A stretch of 63,922 nucleotides of DNA, from the NCBI GenBank assembly GCA_037190175.1, contig JBBCJM010000165.1, forward strand, positions 1 through 63,922, in the 5' to 3' direction. Each line of letters begins with the position of its first letter. Within the stretch, counting starts at the first letter, position 1. Below, one piece after another: positions 55,421 to 63,917 of this stretch. Both the position numbers and the translations under genes were made by a program. This stretch comes from JBBCJM01 sp037190175. Lineage in GTDB: Bacteria; Pseudomonadota; Alphaproteobacteria; Rhodobacterales; Rhodobacteraceae. The notes under the pieces were generated by a model, which saw only the letters and a program-made list of their open reading frames with translations, ran no database searches and was not told the origin of the DNA.

Positions 55421-56157
55421 CGGTCGTCGTCACTCACGCCGCGGGCGTCATCGGCCAGGCGGTGGCGCATGCCTTTCTGGCCGAGGGGCGCACGGTGGTC
55501 GGCGTCGACGCCGCCCCGATCCCCGAGGGCCTGAAGGAGGGGGCGGGGCTGAACGGGGCCACCGACCGGATGAAATACGTCGAACACGCCGCCCCGCCCC
55601 GCAGCGGCGAGGAGATCGCGGCGCTGATCGACCGCTGCGAGGCGGCGGGCGGCGGGGCCATCGAGACGCTGGTCTGCGTGGCCCCCCCGGTGCGGCAGAT
55701 GCACGTGCTGGACGTGACCCCGCAGGATCTGCGCGAGATCGTGGAGGCCGAGCTGGTGGTCCCCGCGCTCTTGATGCAGGAGGCGGCGCGGCGCATGGTC
55801 GCCGCGGGGCGCGGGCGGATCATCGTCTATGCCTCGATGTCGGCCAAGACCGGCGCGCACCCGCATGTCTCGCCCTTCGCCGCCGCCAAGGGGGGGCTGC
55901 TGGCCTATATGCGGGCGATGGCCTCGGAACTCGCCGGGCATGGCGTCACCGTGAACGGCATCGCCACCGCGCTGTTCGAGCCGCAGGTCGCGCTGCTGTC
56001 CGAGGAACGGCGCAACCAGCTGACCCAGGGCATTCCCGCCCGCCGCTTCGGCAAGCCCAGCGAGGCGGCCGGGGCGGCGGTCTATCTGGCATCCGAACAC
56101 GCGGCCTTCATCACCGGCGAGACGCTCAATCTCTCCGGCGGCCGTTTCATGGACTGA
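55417..56157 (+). CDS. SDR-family oxidoreductase with Phe in place of catalytic Tyr
   Basis: A 246-residue SDR. Ser140 (IIVYASMSAKTG) and Lys158 (SPFAAAKGG) are present, but the residue four before the Lys is Phe154 instead of Tyr. The N-terminal cofactor loop is VVVTHAAGVIGQAVAHAF, lacking the normal TGxxxGIG. Both changes question standard hydride transfer. The place upstream of the Rieske dioxygenase suggests a role like a cis-diol dehydrogenase, though in degenerate form. Confidence 0.87.
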   Translation: MTVVVTHAAGVIGQAVAHAFLAEGRTVVGVDAAPIPEGLKEGAGLNGATDRMKYVEHAAPPRSGEEIAALIDRCEAAGGGAIETLVCVAPPVRQMHVLDVTPQDLREIVEAELVVPALLMQEAARRMVAAGRGRIIVYASMSAKTGAHPHVSPFAAAKGGLLAYMRAMASELAGHGVTVNGIATALFEPQVALLSEERRNQLTQGIPARRFGKPSEAAGAAVYLASEHAAFITGETLNLSGGRFMD

Positions 56158-56170
56158 GGAGGGTAGCAAC

Positions 56171-57496
56171 ATGTCCTGCGCTGGAACAGCCGCGACAGCA
56201 GCCGGCACCGCCATCAGGGATTTCTCCTGGATGGTCCGCGACGACGGCCGGCATTTCCGCATCCGCTCGGAGGCCTATACCGACGAGGAGGTGCTGCGGG
56301 CCGAGCAGAAGCTGATCTTCGACCGAATCTGGGGCTATCTGTGCCACGAGAGCGAGATCCCCAATGTGGGGGACTATCGCACCTCCTACATCGGGCGGCA
56401 GCCGATCCTGATCGTGCGCGGGCGCGACGGCAAGGTGCGCTCCTTCATCAACCGCTGCGTCCACCGCGGCGCGGCGCTGTGCCGCGACATCGGCGGCAAT
56501 GCCCGCGCCTTCATCTGCCCCTATCACGGCTGGTCGTTCGACCTGTCGGGCAACCTGATCGGCATCACCGACCGCGACGCGCCGGGCGGCTATGACGAGG
56601 ATTTCGACGCGCCCAAGGGCCTCTTGGAACTGCCGCATACCGACGCCTACCGCGGGCTAATCTTCGGCTCGCTGAACCCCGGGGCCGGGGCGCTGCTCGA
56701 CTTCCTGGGCCGGGCGCGCGAGGTGATCGACCGCAAGCTGAACATGTCGCCGGTGGGCCAGATCCGCATCCGGTCCAAGCCCTATACGGTGCGTTACGAA
56801 GGCAACTGGAAGTTCTCTTCCGAGAACATCGTGGATTCGTATCATTTCATGTACGTCCACAACCCGTTCAACAAGTTGCAGGCCAAGTTCGGCGACACCA
56901 CCGGCGATTTCGGCGTGCACAAGGGCGGCAGCGTTGCCGCGGTGAAGGGCTCGCGCTACCACGGTGCGGGCTATGCGACGCCCCACGGCCACGGCGTGCG
57001 GCTGCAACCGGCCCGCAGCCGGGAAGAGATCGAGAAGAGCCGCTTTGCCGGGCTCTACGCCCGGCTGGCCGAGCAATACGACGAAGAGACCATCGCCGGC
57101 ATCGCCGGCAAGAACGTGGCCTCGATCTTTCCCAGCCTGGGGATGATCCACCACCAGATCCGCACCTGGCGGCCGCTGACCCCGGAACTGACCGAAGTGA
57201 TCGTCTATCCCTACGAACTGGTGGGGGTGGAGGACGAACTGAACGTCGGGATGCTGCGCAGCCAGGAACGGTTCTACGGCCCCGCCGGCTATGGAATGCC
57301 CGACGACGTGGACATCTTCAGCCAGAACGCCGAGGGGCTGCGCGGCACCGCGCTGGAATGGCTGATCCTGGAACGCGGGCTGAAGTCCGACGAGGTGGAG
57401 GCGAACGGCGACATCCGCGGCCTGCCCACCAGCGAGGCGCTGCAGCGCGGGTTCTGGCGCGCCTGGGCCAAGGCGATGCGGGGGGAAGCGGTCTGA
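56171..57496 (+). CDS. Aromatic ring-hydroxylating dioxygenase alpha subunit
   Basis: A 441-residue Rieske oxygenase. The 2Fe-2S ligands are CVHRGAALC with the C-x-H pair and FICPYHGWSFD with C-x2-H, near residues 96-120. The mononuclear iron site is ENIVDSYHFMYVH near residue 222, with Asp and two His. The benzoate/toluate or anthranilate-like class is suggested by overall layout and the beta subunit that follows with a TGATG overlap. It adds both atoms of O2 to an aromatic ring. Confidence 0.94.
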   Translation: MSCAGTAATAAGTAIRDFSWMVRDDGRHFRIRSEAYTDEEVLRAEQKLIFDRIWGYLCHESEIPNVGDYRTSYIGRQPILIVRGRDGKVRSFINRCVHRGAALCRDIGGNARAFICPYHGWSFDLSGNLIGITDRDAPGGYDEDFDAPKGLLELPHTDAYRGLIFGSLNPGAGALLDFLGRAREVIDRKLNMSPVGQIRIRSKPYTVRYEGNWKFSSENIVDSYHFMYVHNPFNKLQAKFGDTTGDFGVHKGGSVAAVKGSRYHGAGYATPHGHGVRLQPARSREEIEKSRFAGLYARLAEQYDEETIAGIAGKNVASIFPSLGMIHHQIRTWRPLTPELTEVIVYPYELVGVEDELNVGMLRSQERFYGPAGYGMPDDVDIFSQNAEGLRGTALEWLILERGLKSDEVEANGDIRGLPTSEALQRGFWRAWAKAMRGEAV

Positions 57497-58011
57497 TGCG
57501 TCCGATCCTTGGCAATACCGTCACCGAAGAGGCCGCGGCCTTCCTGTTCCACGAGGCCCGGCTGCTGGATGAGGCGCGGGTGCTGGAATGGCACAAGCTC
57601 TTCGCCGAGGAGGTCCACTACTGGATCCCGATCGACGAGACCGCGCCGCCCGGCGAATGCGGCGCCATCGTCAACGACAACGCGCTGGCCTTGGAGGAAC
57701 GGGTCTATCACCTGCTGTCCACCACCTTCGCCGCGCAGACGCCGAAGTCGCGCACGCTGCATTTCGTGAGCAACGTGGCGGTGGACGCGGAAAAGACAAC
57801 CGAGGACCGGATCGTGGTGGACAGCTATCAGATGATCGTGGAGCTGCGCACCGGCGACTATCGCCAGATCGGCCTCGGCCAGCAGCGCAACATCGCCACC
57901 ACGATGACCCACGAACTGGTGCGCACCCCGGACGGGCTGCGGATCGCCAAGAAGCACATCCGCCTGATCGACCGCGAGATGCCGCAAAGCAACCTGACCT
58001 TCCTGCTCTGA
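57496..58011 (+). CDS. Aromatic ring-hydroxylating dioxygenase beta subunit
   Basis: A 171-residue protein of the SnoaL-like beta-subunit fold: EEAAAFLFHEARLLDEARVLEWHKLFAEEVHYWIPI (region), then HFVSNVAVDAEKT and KHIRLIDREMPQSNLTFLL, the conserved tail. It forms the alpha3beta3 oxygenase core and has no catalytic metal. It is coupled on both sides by TGATG overlaps to the alpha subunit and the reductase. Confidence 0.94.
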   Translation: MRPILGNTVTEEAAAFLFHEARLLDEARVLEWHKLFAEEVHYWIPIDETAPPGECGAIVNDNALALEERVYHLLSTTFAAQTPKSRTLHFVSNVAVDAEKTTEDRIVVDSYQMIVELRTGDYRQIGLGQQRNIATTMTHELVRTPDGLRIAKKHIRLIDREMPQSNLTFLL

Positions 58012-58988
58012 TGTTGGACGGGGTGAGCGAAGCGAAAGATCTGCAACCGGCCGCCGGCCTGACCGAGGTTCGCGTGGCGCGGATCCGCCCGGCGGCGCGC
58101 GGGACCAACCTTTACGACCTCGTGGCCTTGGATGGCCCGCTGCCGCCGGCGACGCCGGGCGCGCATGTGGACGTGCACCTGCCCGGGGGCCTGGTCCGGC
58201 AGTATTCGCTGGTCTCCGCCCGGGTGGCGGAGGGCTATACCATCGGGGTGAAGCGCGATCCGGCCAGCCGCGGCGGCTCGGCCTGGATCCACGACCGGCT
58301 GCGCGAGGGGGATACCCTGCACATCGGCCCGCCGCGCAACAACTTTCCGCTGGCCGAGACGGACGCGCCCTCGGTGCTGATCGCCGGCGGCATCGGCATC
58401 ACGCCCCTGCATTCGATGATCGAAGCGCTGGAGGGGCGCGGGGCGGACTGGCGGCTTTACTATTCCTGCCGCAGCCGGGACGAGGCGGCGTTCCTAGAGC
58501 GTTTCGAGACCGACCCCCGCGTCACCCTGAACTTCGACGCCGAGAACGGCGGGCGTTTCCTGGACCTGCCCGGGATCGTCGCCGCCGCGGCCCCCGGCGC
58601 GCATCTCTACTGCTGCGGCCCCTCGCCGATGCTGAAGGCGTTCGAGGCCGCGACCGCCGGCCTGCCGCCGGCGCAGGTGCATGTGGAATACTTCACCGCC
58701 ACGCAGGAGGCGGCGACCGAAGGCGGCTTCACCGTGGTGCTGGCCCGCAGCGGGCTGGAGCTGGAGGTGCTGCCCGGCCAGACCATCCTCGAGGTGCTGC
58801 GCGCGCACGACATGGACGTGACCACCTCCTGCGAACAGGGGGTCTGCGGCATCTGCGAGACCGGGGTGCTGGAGGGCGAGCCCGACCACCGCGACGAGGT
58901 GCTGAGCGACGACGAACGCGCCGCCGGCGACCGGATGATGATCTGCTGCTCGGGCTGCAAGGGCGGGCGGCTGGTGCTCGACCTCTGA
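58011..58988 (+). CDS. Dioxygenase reductase, PDR/VanB type (flavin, NAD and plant-type 2Fe-2S)
   Basis: A 325-residue electron-transfer protein. The flavin-binding RQYSLVSA motif near residue 60, the NAD domain GGIGITPLHSMIEAL near residue 127, and a C-terminal plant-type ferredoxin domain with CEQGVCGICETGVLEGEPDHRD and a later Cys in MICCSGC. The flavin-first order marks the phthalate-dioxygenase-reductase class, often FMN. It would serve the alpha/beta oxygenase just upstream and may also serve the reductase-less Rieske enzyme at 12926. Confidence 0.94.
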   Translation: MLDGVSEAKDLQPAAGLTEVRVARIRPAARGTNLYDLVALDGPLPPATPGAHVDVHLPGGLVRQYSLVSARVAEGYTIGVKRDPASRGGSAWIHDRLREGDTLHIGPPRNNFPLAETDAPSVLIAGGIGITPLHSMIEALEGRGADWRLYYSCRSRDEAAFLERFETDPRVTLNFDAENGGRFLDLPGIVAAAAPGAHLYCCGPSPMLKAFEAATAGLPPAQVHVEYFTATQEAATEGGFTVVLARSGLELEVLPGQTILEVLRAHDMDVTTSCEQGVCGICETGVLEGEPDHRDEVLSDDERAAGDRMMICCSGCKGGRLVLDL

Positions 58989-59044
58989 GCCTTGCAAGGC
59001 GGGGCGAAGGCTGGCAAGCCGGGCGGGCCGACAGGAGGCCGCCG

Positions 59045-59377
59045 ATGTCCGACGACGCCAAGCCCCGCCGCCCGCAGGAGGTGCATACGCTGCTGGTCGA
59101 GGCCGGCCGCCGCCCCGGCGACGGGCTGCCCGACAAGGCCACCGGCGCGGCGCTCTTGTGCTATGCCTCGGGCGTGGACGAGGCCGAGGCGGTGCGCGAG
59201 ACGGTGGCGATCCTGCGCCAGGCCGAGCTGGCGGTGCTGAACGTGGAGGGCGTGGGGACGCTGGAGGAGCGGCTGGCGGCGGGCGAGGAGGTGGGGCCGG
59301 AGGAGCGCGCGCTGATGGACCGCGCACTGGCCGAGAACTCGGTGGTGGTGGCCCAGATCACGCCGTTCTTCGATTGA
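59045..59377 (+). CDS. Conserved hypothetical protein
   Basis: A 110-residue, soluble, mostly helical acidic protein (HTLLVEAGRRPGDGLPDKATGAALLCYASG, EAVRETVAILRQAELAVLNVEGVG, in parts) with AGGAGG upstream of the ATG. No domain is recognised. It follows the reductase by 56 nt but is probably a separate unit, and ends before a convergent hairpin terminator. Confidence 0.75.
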   Translation: MSDDAKPRRPQEVHTLLVEAGRRPGDGLPDKATGAALLCYASGVDEAEAVRETVAILRQAELAVLNVEGVGTLEERLAAGEEVGPEERALMDRALAENSVVVAQITPFFD

Positions 59378-59384
59378 GGCGGGT

Positions 59385-59403
59385 GGTGGGCGGATCGCCC
59401 ACC
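59385..59403. terminator. Hairpin between convergent genes
   Basis: GGTGGGCG (59385-59392), loop GAT, CGCCCACC (59396-59403): a perfect 8-bp stem filling the gap between two convergent genes. It lacks a T-run, so termination may be Rho-assisted or the element may be a REP-like palindrome of the kind common in Rhodobacterales. Confidence 0.6.
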
Positions 59404-60366
59404 CTACGCCGCCCGTCCCCGCAGCCAGGGTTCCAGCGCCAGCCGCAGGGGCACGGCCTCCCAGTCGGCCAGCAGGCGGGCGCCGCGGTGGTCGGCGGCG
59501 GCCAGCAGGCAGCCGGCGGCGATGAAGGGGGGGCCGCCGGTCTGCACCATCACCGCCTGCACCCCGCCGGCGCGGGGGTCCGGGCGGGCCGAGCGGCCGT
59601 CGGTCAACTGCCGCGCCTCGGCCGCCACCATGTCCTCGCCGAACAGGTATTCGACCGACACGCCCGACAGCAGCACCGCCTGCCGCGGCGAGACGATCAG
59701 GTCGGGCCCGCGGGCGACGAAGGGGGCGCGCAGGCGGATGGGCGACAGGCTGCCGGCCGCGGGCAGCGCGGCGGTGCGGACCGCCAGCACCGGCACCGGC
59801 CCCTCGGGCGAGGCCAGCCACTGCCCCGGCCGCAGCGCGCCGGCGGGGCAGGGGCCTTCGGGCGTCTCCACCGGCGTGGCGGCGGCGATCCAGGGGCCGG
59901 GCGGGGCCAGCGCGCGCTCTTCCGCCAGCCCGTACCACAGCACCGCCGGATGCCGGGCCACCCCCCGCGCCGCGAAGGGGCCGGCCAGCACCGCCGCCGC
60001 CGGCAGCAGCGCCGCCCGGCCCCGCGCGCCGCGGATCAGTCCGGTGCCCGGCGCCTCCAGCCGCAGCACCCAGCCGCTGCCGTCGCCGCTCCACCCCAGC
60101 GCGATGCGCGCCACGCCCTCGGCCGGCAGCCGCAGCGCGCCCATGATCCGGTGCCGCGCCGCCGCCGCCCCCTGCCGCAGCAGCACCGAGACGCCGGTGG
60201 CCGGATCGGCGAAGACCGAGAGTGCCGCGCCGCCCTCGCGCCAGTCCAGCAGCACCCCGGGCGCGCGCAGCGGCAGGGCGAATTCCAGCACCAGCCACAG
60301 CCCCGCCGCGCCGCCCGCCGGGGCCGCCGGGGCCCCCGCGTCCGACAGGGCGAGCCAGCCGCCCAT
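59404..60366 (-). CDS. Degenerate Hint_2-like protein
   Basis: A 320-residue protein whose second half aligns with the Hint_2 domain of the upstream protein: PWIAAATPVETPEG against PCFVAGTLIRTPEG, and VSPRQAVLL against VSPQHRVLV. The Cys nucleophile is replaced by Trp and the His by Gln, so self-cleavage should be lost. The N-terminal half is Ala/Gly/Leu-rich (WLALSDAGAPAAPAGG...) without a clear domain. It starts at the last base of the previous stop (TGATG). It may be a scaffold or binding relic. Confidence 0.8.
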   Translation of the reverse strand: MGGWLALSDAGAPAAPAGGAAGLWLVLEFALPLRAPGVLLDWREGGAALSVFADPATGVSVLLRQGAAAARHRIMGALRLPAEGVARIALGWSGDGSGWVLRLEAPGTGLIRGARGRAALLPAAAVLAGPFAARGVARHPAVLWYGLAEERALAPPGPWIAAATPVETPEGPCPAGALRPGQWLASPEGPVPVLAVRTAALPAAGSLSPIRLRAPFVARGPDLIVSPRQAVLLSGVSVEYLFGEDMVAAEARQLTDGRSARPDPRAGGVQAVMVQTGGPPFIAAGCLLAAADHRGARLLADWEAVPLRLALEPWLRGRAA

Positions 60367-61952
60367 CAGGCCACCCGGCCGGCGGCGAAGAGCACCCGCG
60401 CCTCGTGCCCCTTCAGCGCCGGGCGGCTGGCGGGGCCGTAGCCCTGCGCCGAGGCGAGTTCGGGGAAGATGTCCACGATCTCTTCGAGAACCGCGGCCTC
60501 CAGCTGGCTGGTCACCTGCGGGCCGGGCAGGAAGCTCTCGGTGGCCAGGCCGTCCGAGAACACCACCTCGTGCCGGTCGAACAGCAGGTGGACGTAGGTC
60601 ACGCTCTCCTGCTCCACCTGCCGCACGGTGCGGCCGTCGATCAGGTCCTTGGCCGCCACCAGCACGTCGCGCTCCCCGAACAGCAGTTCCGCCATCGCGT
60701 CGCGCACCAGCACCCGGTGCTGGGGCGAGACCATGACCCGCCCGTGCCGGCCGAAGGTGCCGGGCCGGATCACCACCGGCGCGAAGGCCCCGCGCCCCTC
60801 GACCGCCCGCGTGCCGATCCAGCGCAGCGGCTGGGCCCCGTGGTCCAGCGTGCAGACCAGATCGCCGGGCGCCAGGCTTTCCACCGGCCGGTCGCCCTCG
60901 GGCGTGCGGATCAGGGTGCCGGCCACGAAACAGGGCACCTGGTTCAGGGTGACGATGCCCACGTCGACGTTGCCCAGGTTGTCGCGCACCTGGTAGGTGA
61001 AGCTCTTGCTCTCGATCTGCCCGTCGCCGATCAGGGTCAGCTGCCCGTTCGGCCCCACCTGCACCTGCTGGCCCGAGGGCAGGGAGACGACCGAGCCCAC
61101 CACCACCGGCACCCCGTTCACATGCGTCAGCGTCAGCGTGCTGCCCGGCTGCCTGAAGTCGTTGTCCAGCACGTTCACCGTGCCCTGGCCGGTGGCGTAA
61201 TAGGTCACGTGATCGGTATGGGCGATCAGCCTTGTATGCGCCGAATCCTGCGCGATGATCAGGTTCGAGTCGTATTGCGCGTCCGAGGTGTCGGCGATCC
61301 CGATGCGGATCGAGTTCACCACCCCCGGGTTCACCTTCATCTTCAGCGTCAGCGTCAGGGTGAAGCCGTCCATCTCGGTGTTGTAGGCGTCGTTGGTGTT
61401 CGAGACGAACAGGTTCTCCTGGTTCGTGCCGTTGATGTTGTTCACCCCGATGACGCCGTTGCCCACCTCGACCGGCACGTGCTGGCCGTTCACCCAGACG
61501 CCCACCACGTCGTTGTACTGGCTGTTGATGTATTCGGGATATTCCTCCGAGGCGAAGACGAAGCGGATGGTCAGCCATTCGCCCTGCGGGATGAAGTCGG
61601 CGTTCAGCCAGACCGCGTCATAGGTGCGCGCCCCGGCGATGGCGTTGAACTGGCTGTTGTTGTCGGAGCCCGAGGTGTCGGTGGTGGTGCTGGCCGAGCG
61701 GTTGGGGTCGCCGTTCGACTGGGTGAAGTCGCGCACGTTGCCGGTGGAGAAGATCACCCCGCTGGTCGAAGGCAACACCCCCGGCGCCAGATGGCCGTTG
61801 GTGAAGGTCGCCACGGTGTTCGAGTTCAGGATCGACCCGGTGTTCACGTTCAGCGAGGCGCCGGTCACCGTCACCCCGGCGCCGAAGATCGCGTTGGCCA
61901 CCTGCATCGCGGTGACGTTGGTGGTGTAGTTCAGCTCTGCCCCGGTCGCCAT
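60366..61952 (-). CDS. Choice-of-anchor-L-like plus Hint_2 domain protein
   Basis: A 528-residue probable surface or secreted protein. Residues about 1-235 (NGHLAPGVLPSTSGVIFSTG, FVFASEEYPEYINSQYNDVVGVWVNG) match the choice-of-anchor L beta-sandwich. A short cadherin/VCBS-like part follows (VNVLDNDFRQPGSTLTLTHV). The Hint_2 domain begins with Cys341 in CFVAGTLIRTPEGDRPVESL and contains VSPQHRVLV with the catalytic His. No classical signal peptide is visible, so type I secretion is likely. Function unknown; autoproteolysis or ligation is inferred. Confidence 0.86.
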   Translation of the reverse strand: MATGAELNYTTNVTAMQVANAIFGAGVTVTGASLNVNTGSILNSNTVATFTNGHLAPGVLPSTSGVIFSTGNVRDFTQSNGDPNRSASTTTDTSGSDNNSQFNAIAGARTYDAVWLNADFIPQGEWLTIRFVFASEEYPEYINSQYNDVVGVWVNGQHVPVEVGNGVIGVNNINGTNQENLFVSNTNDAYNTEMDGFTLTLTLKMKVNPGVVNSIRIGIADTSDAQYDSNLIIAQDSAHTRLIAHTDHVTYYATGQGTVNVLDNDFRQPGSTLTLTHVNGVPVVVGSVVSLPSGQQVQVGPNGQLTLIGDGQIESKSFTYQVRDNLGNVDVGIVTLNQVPCFVAGTLIRTPEGDRPVESLAPGDLVCTLDHGAQPLRWIGTRAVEGRGAFAPVVIRPGTFGRHGRVMVSPQHRVLVRDAMAELLFGERDVLVAAKDLIDGRTVRQVEQESVTYVHLLFDRHEVVFSDGLATESFLPGPQVTSQLEAAVLEEIVDIFPELASAQGYGPASRPALKGHEARVLFAAGRVA

Positions 61953-62262
61953 CGCCGCCCGCCTCTTGTCCGCCGCGGGCAGGGCAGGGGGCAGGCGCCC
62001 GATACCGGCCTGCGGCCAGGGCGCGGGGCCATGGCGGATGCCGGTCGTCGGCCGCGCTGCGGCGTCCTGCTCGAATGCCGGGCGCGCTGGCCGCGGCGGT
62101 GTCCTGCCTCAAGGACGTTTTGTTTGGATGCAGAATAGCCGGGCGGCGCGGGCTGTCATGCGCTATCGCCCTACTCGCGTCTTGCGTGTGCCGGGCGTGA
62201 CCCTCGCGCCACAGGCCAGGCCATGGTTGCGGGCCGGCCCCGCCCCCGCTATCGCTGCGGGC
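61953..62262. other. 310-nt divergent intergenic region
   Basis: No gene is supported between the Hint protein and dapE starts. The sequence is GC-rich except for GGACGTTTTGTTTGGATGCAG near 62113. Open frames across it are shadows of neighbouring frames. Promoters for both divergent units must lie here, but no convincing -35/-10 pair was recognised. Confidence 0.5.
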
Positions 62263-63411
62263 ATGGAAACACCGCTCGATCCCGTCGCCCTGACCGCAGA
62301 CCTGATCCGCTGCCCCTCCGTCACCCCGGCCGAGGGGGGCGCGCTGGTGCTGCTGGAGCGGGTGCTGTCCGCGGCCGGCTTCGCCTGCACCCGGGTGGAC
62401 CGGGGGGGCGTGGCCAACCTCTTCGCCCGCTGGGGCGCGCGGGGGGCGAACCGGACCCTGGGCTTCAACGGCCATACCGACGTGGTGCCGGTGGGCGACC
62501 GCGCGGCCTGGAGCCGCGATCCCTTCGGGGCCGAGGTGGCGGGCGGCTGGATGTACGGCCGCGGCGCCACCGACATGAAGTCGGGGGTGGCCGCCTTCGT
62601 CGCCGCGGCGGTGGACTTCGTGCGCGAGAGCCCGCCCGATGGTGCGGTGGTGATCGCCATCACCGGCGACGAGGAGGGCGAGGCGAAGGACGGCACCGTG
62701 GCGCTGCTGGACTGGATGGCGGCGCAGGGCGAGCGGATGACCGACTGCATCGTGGGCGAGCCCACCTGCCCCGAGACCTTCGGCCAGATGATGAAGATCG
62801 GCCGCCGCGGATCCCTCACCGCCCGGCTGGTGGCGCGCGGGGTGCAGGGCCATTCCGCCTATCCCCACCGGGCCAGGAACGCCGCCGAGGCGATGGTCGT
62901 GCTGCTGACCGCGCTGAAGGCCCGGCCGCTGGATGAGGGGACCGACCACTTCGACGCCTCGACGCTGGCCGTCACCACCATCGACGTGGGCAACCCGGCC
63001 AGCAACGTGATCCCCGCCGCGGCGCGGGCCACGGTCAACATCCGCTTCAACGACACCCATACCGGCGCCAGCCTCACCGCCTGGCTGCAGGAGGAGGCGG
63101 CCAAGGTGGCGCAGGCCTCCGGCTGCGCGGTGGAGGTGGCGGTCAGCGTCTCGGGCGAGGCGTTCCTGACGCCCCCCGGGCCCTTGTCGGCGCTGGTGGC
63201 GCGCGCGGTGCAGGCCGAGACCGGGATCACCCCGGAAGCCTCCACCTCCGGCGGCACCTCGGACGCGCGCTTCGTGCGGGCGCATTGCCCGGTGGTGGAG
63301 TTCGGGCTGGTCGGCCAGACCATGCACCAGGTGGACGAGCGGGTGGAGGTGGCGCAGATCGGCGCGCTGAAATCGGTGTATTCCCGCATCCTGCGCGACT
63401 ATTTCGCATGA
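62263..63411 (+). CDS. dapE: Succinyl-diaminopimelate desuccinylase
   Basis: A 382-residue M20 metallohydrolase of lysine and diaminopimelate synthesis. Zinc ligands and catalytic residues lie in GFNGHTDVVPVGD, YGRGATDMKSGVAAF, ITGDEEGEAKDGT (catalytic Glu-Glu) and VGEPTC. The substrate-binding loop is MKIGRRGSLTARL and SGGTSDARFVR near residue 327 is the Thr-Ser-Asp loop. The start is the ATG before ETPLDPVALT. It overlaps the GNAT gene by 4 nt. Confidence 0.95.
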   Translation: METPLDPVALTADLIRCPSVTPAEGGALVLLERVLSAAGFACTRVDRGGVANLFARWGARGANRTLGFNGHTDVVPVGDRAAWSRDPFGAEVAGGWMYGRGATDMKSGVAAFVAAAVDFVRESPPDGAVVIAITGDEEGEAKDGTVALLDWMAAQGERMTDCIVGEPTCPETFGQMMKIGRRGSLTARLVARGVQGHSAYPHRARNAAEAMVVLLTALKARPLDEGTDHFDASTLAVTTIDVGNPASNVIPAAARATVNIRFNDTHTGASLTAWLQEEAAKVAQASGCAVEVAVSVSGEAFLTPPGPLSALVARAVQAETGITPEASTSGGTSDARFVRAHCPVVEFGLVGQTMHQVDERVEVAQIGALKSVYSRILRDYFA

Positions 63412-63827
63412 CCCGGATCGAGGAGACCCGCGATATCGCCCTGTGCCGCGCCCTGCGCCGGGCGGTGTTCATCGAGGAACAGGGGGTCTCCGAGGCCGAC
63501 GAGATCGACGACCAGGACGAGGCCGCGATCCATCTGCTGGCCTGGCAGGGGGGCGAGGCGGTGGGCACCGCGCGGCTGATCCTGCACGGGCGAACCGGCA
63601 AGATCGGCCGCGTCTGCGTCCTGCCCCCCGCCCGCGGCACCGGCCTGGGCGCCGCGCTGATCTGCCACGCGGTGGACCGGCTGCGCCGGGAACCGGGGGT
63701 GACGAAGGCCAGGCTCGCCGCCCAGACCCGGGCGCTGGGCTTCTATGAACGGCTGGGGTTCGTGGCGCAGGGTCCCGAGTTCGACGACGCCGGCATCCCG
63801 CACCGGGAGATGGTGCTGGGGTTGTAG
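63408..63827 (+). CDS. GNAT-family N-acetyltransferase
   Basis: A 139-residue acyl-CoA-dependent acetyltransferase. RRAVFIEEQGVSEADEID near residue 17 and the CoA pyrophosphate loop VLPPARGTGLGAALI near residue 71 are those of the ElaA/YjcF-like branch; RALGFYERLGFVAQGPEFDDAGIPHREM (region) is the C-terminal signature. The substrate is unknown; coupling to dapE does not imply a shared pathway, although amine acetylation is possible. Confidence 0.92.
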   Translation: MTRIEETRDIALCRALRRAVFIEEQGVSEADEIDDQDEAAIHLLAWQGGEAVGTARLILHGRTGKIGRVCVLPPARGTGLGAALICHAVDRLRREPGVTKARLAAQTRALGFYERLGFVAQGPEFDDAGIPHREMVLGL

Positions 63828-63852
63828 CACCCCTTCTGCCGTCGGGCTTGTG

Positions 63853-63917
63853 GAGAGCGCCGGGGGGTTTCACACCCCCCGGACCCCCCGTGGAGTATTT
63901 TTCCAAGATGAGGGACA
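63853..63917. repeat. REP-like GC hairpin repeat, copy 2
   Basis: Downstream of the GNAT gene: GAGAGCGCC, the stem CCGGGGGGT (63860-63868), loop TTCAC, ACCCCCCGG (63874-63882), then ACCCCCCGTGGAGTATTTT, a short spacer and AAGATGAGG. Compared with copy 1 (29524-29583) the stem is longer by two pairs but fully complementary, so pairing rather than sequence is conserved. Confidence 0.8.
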
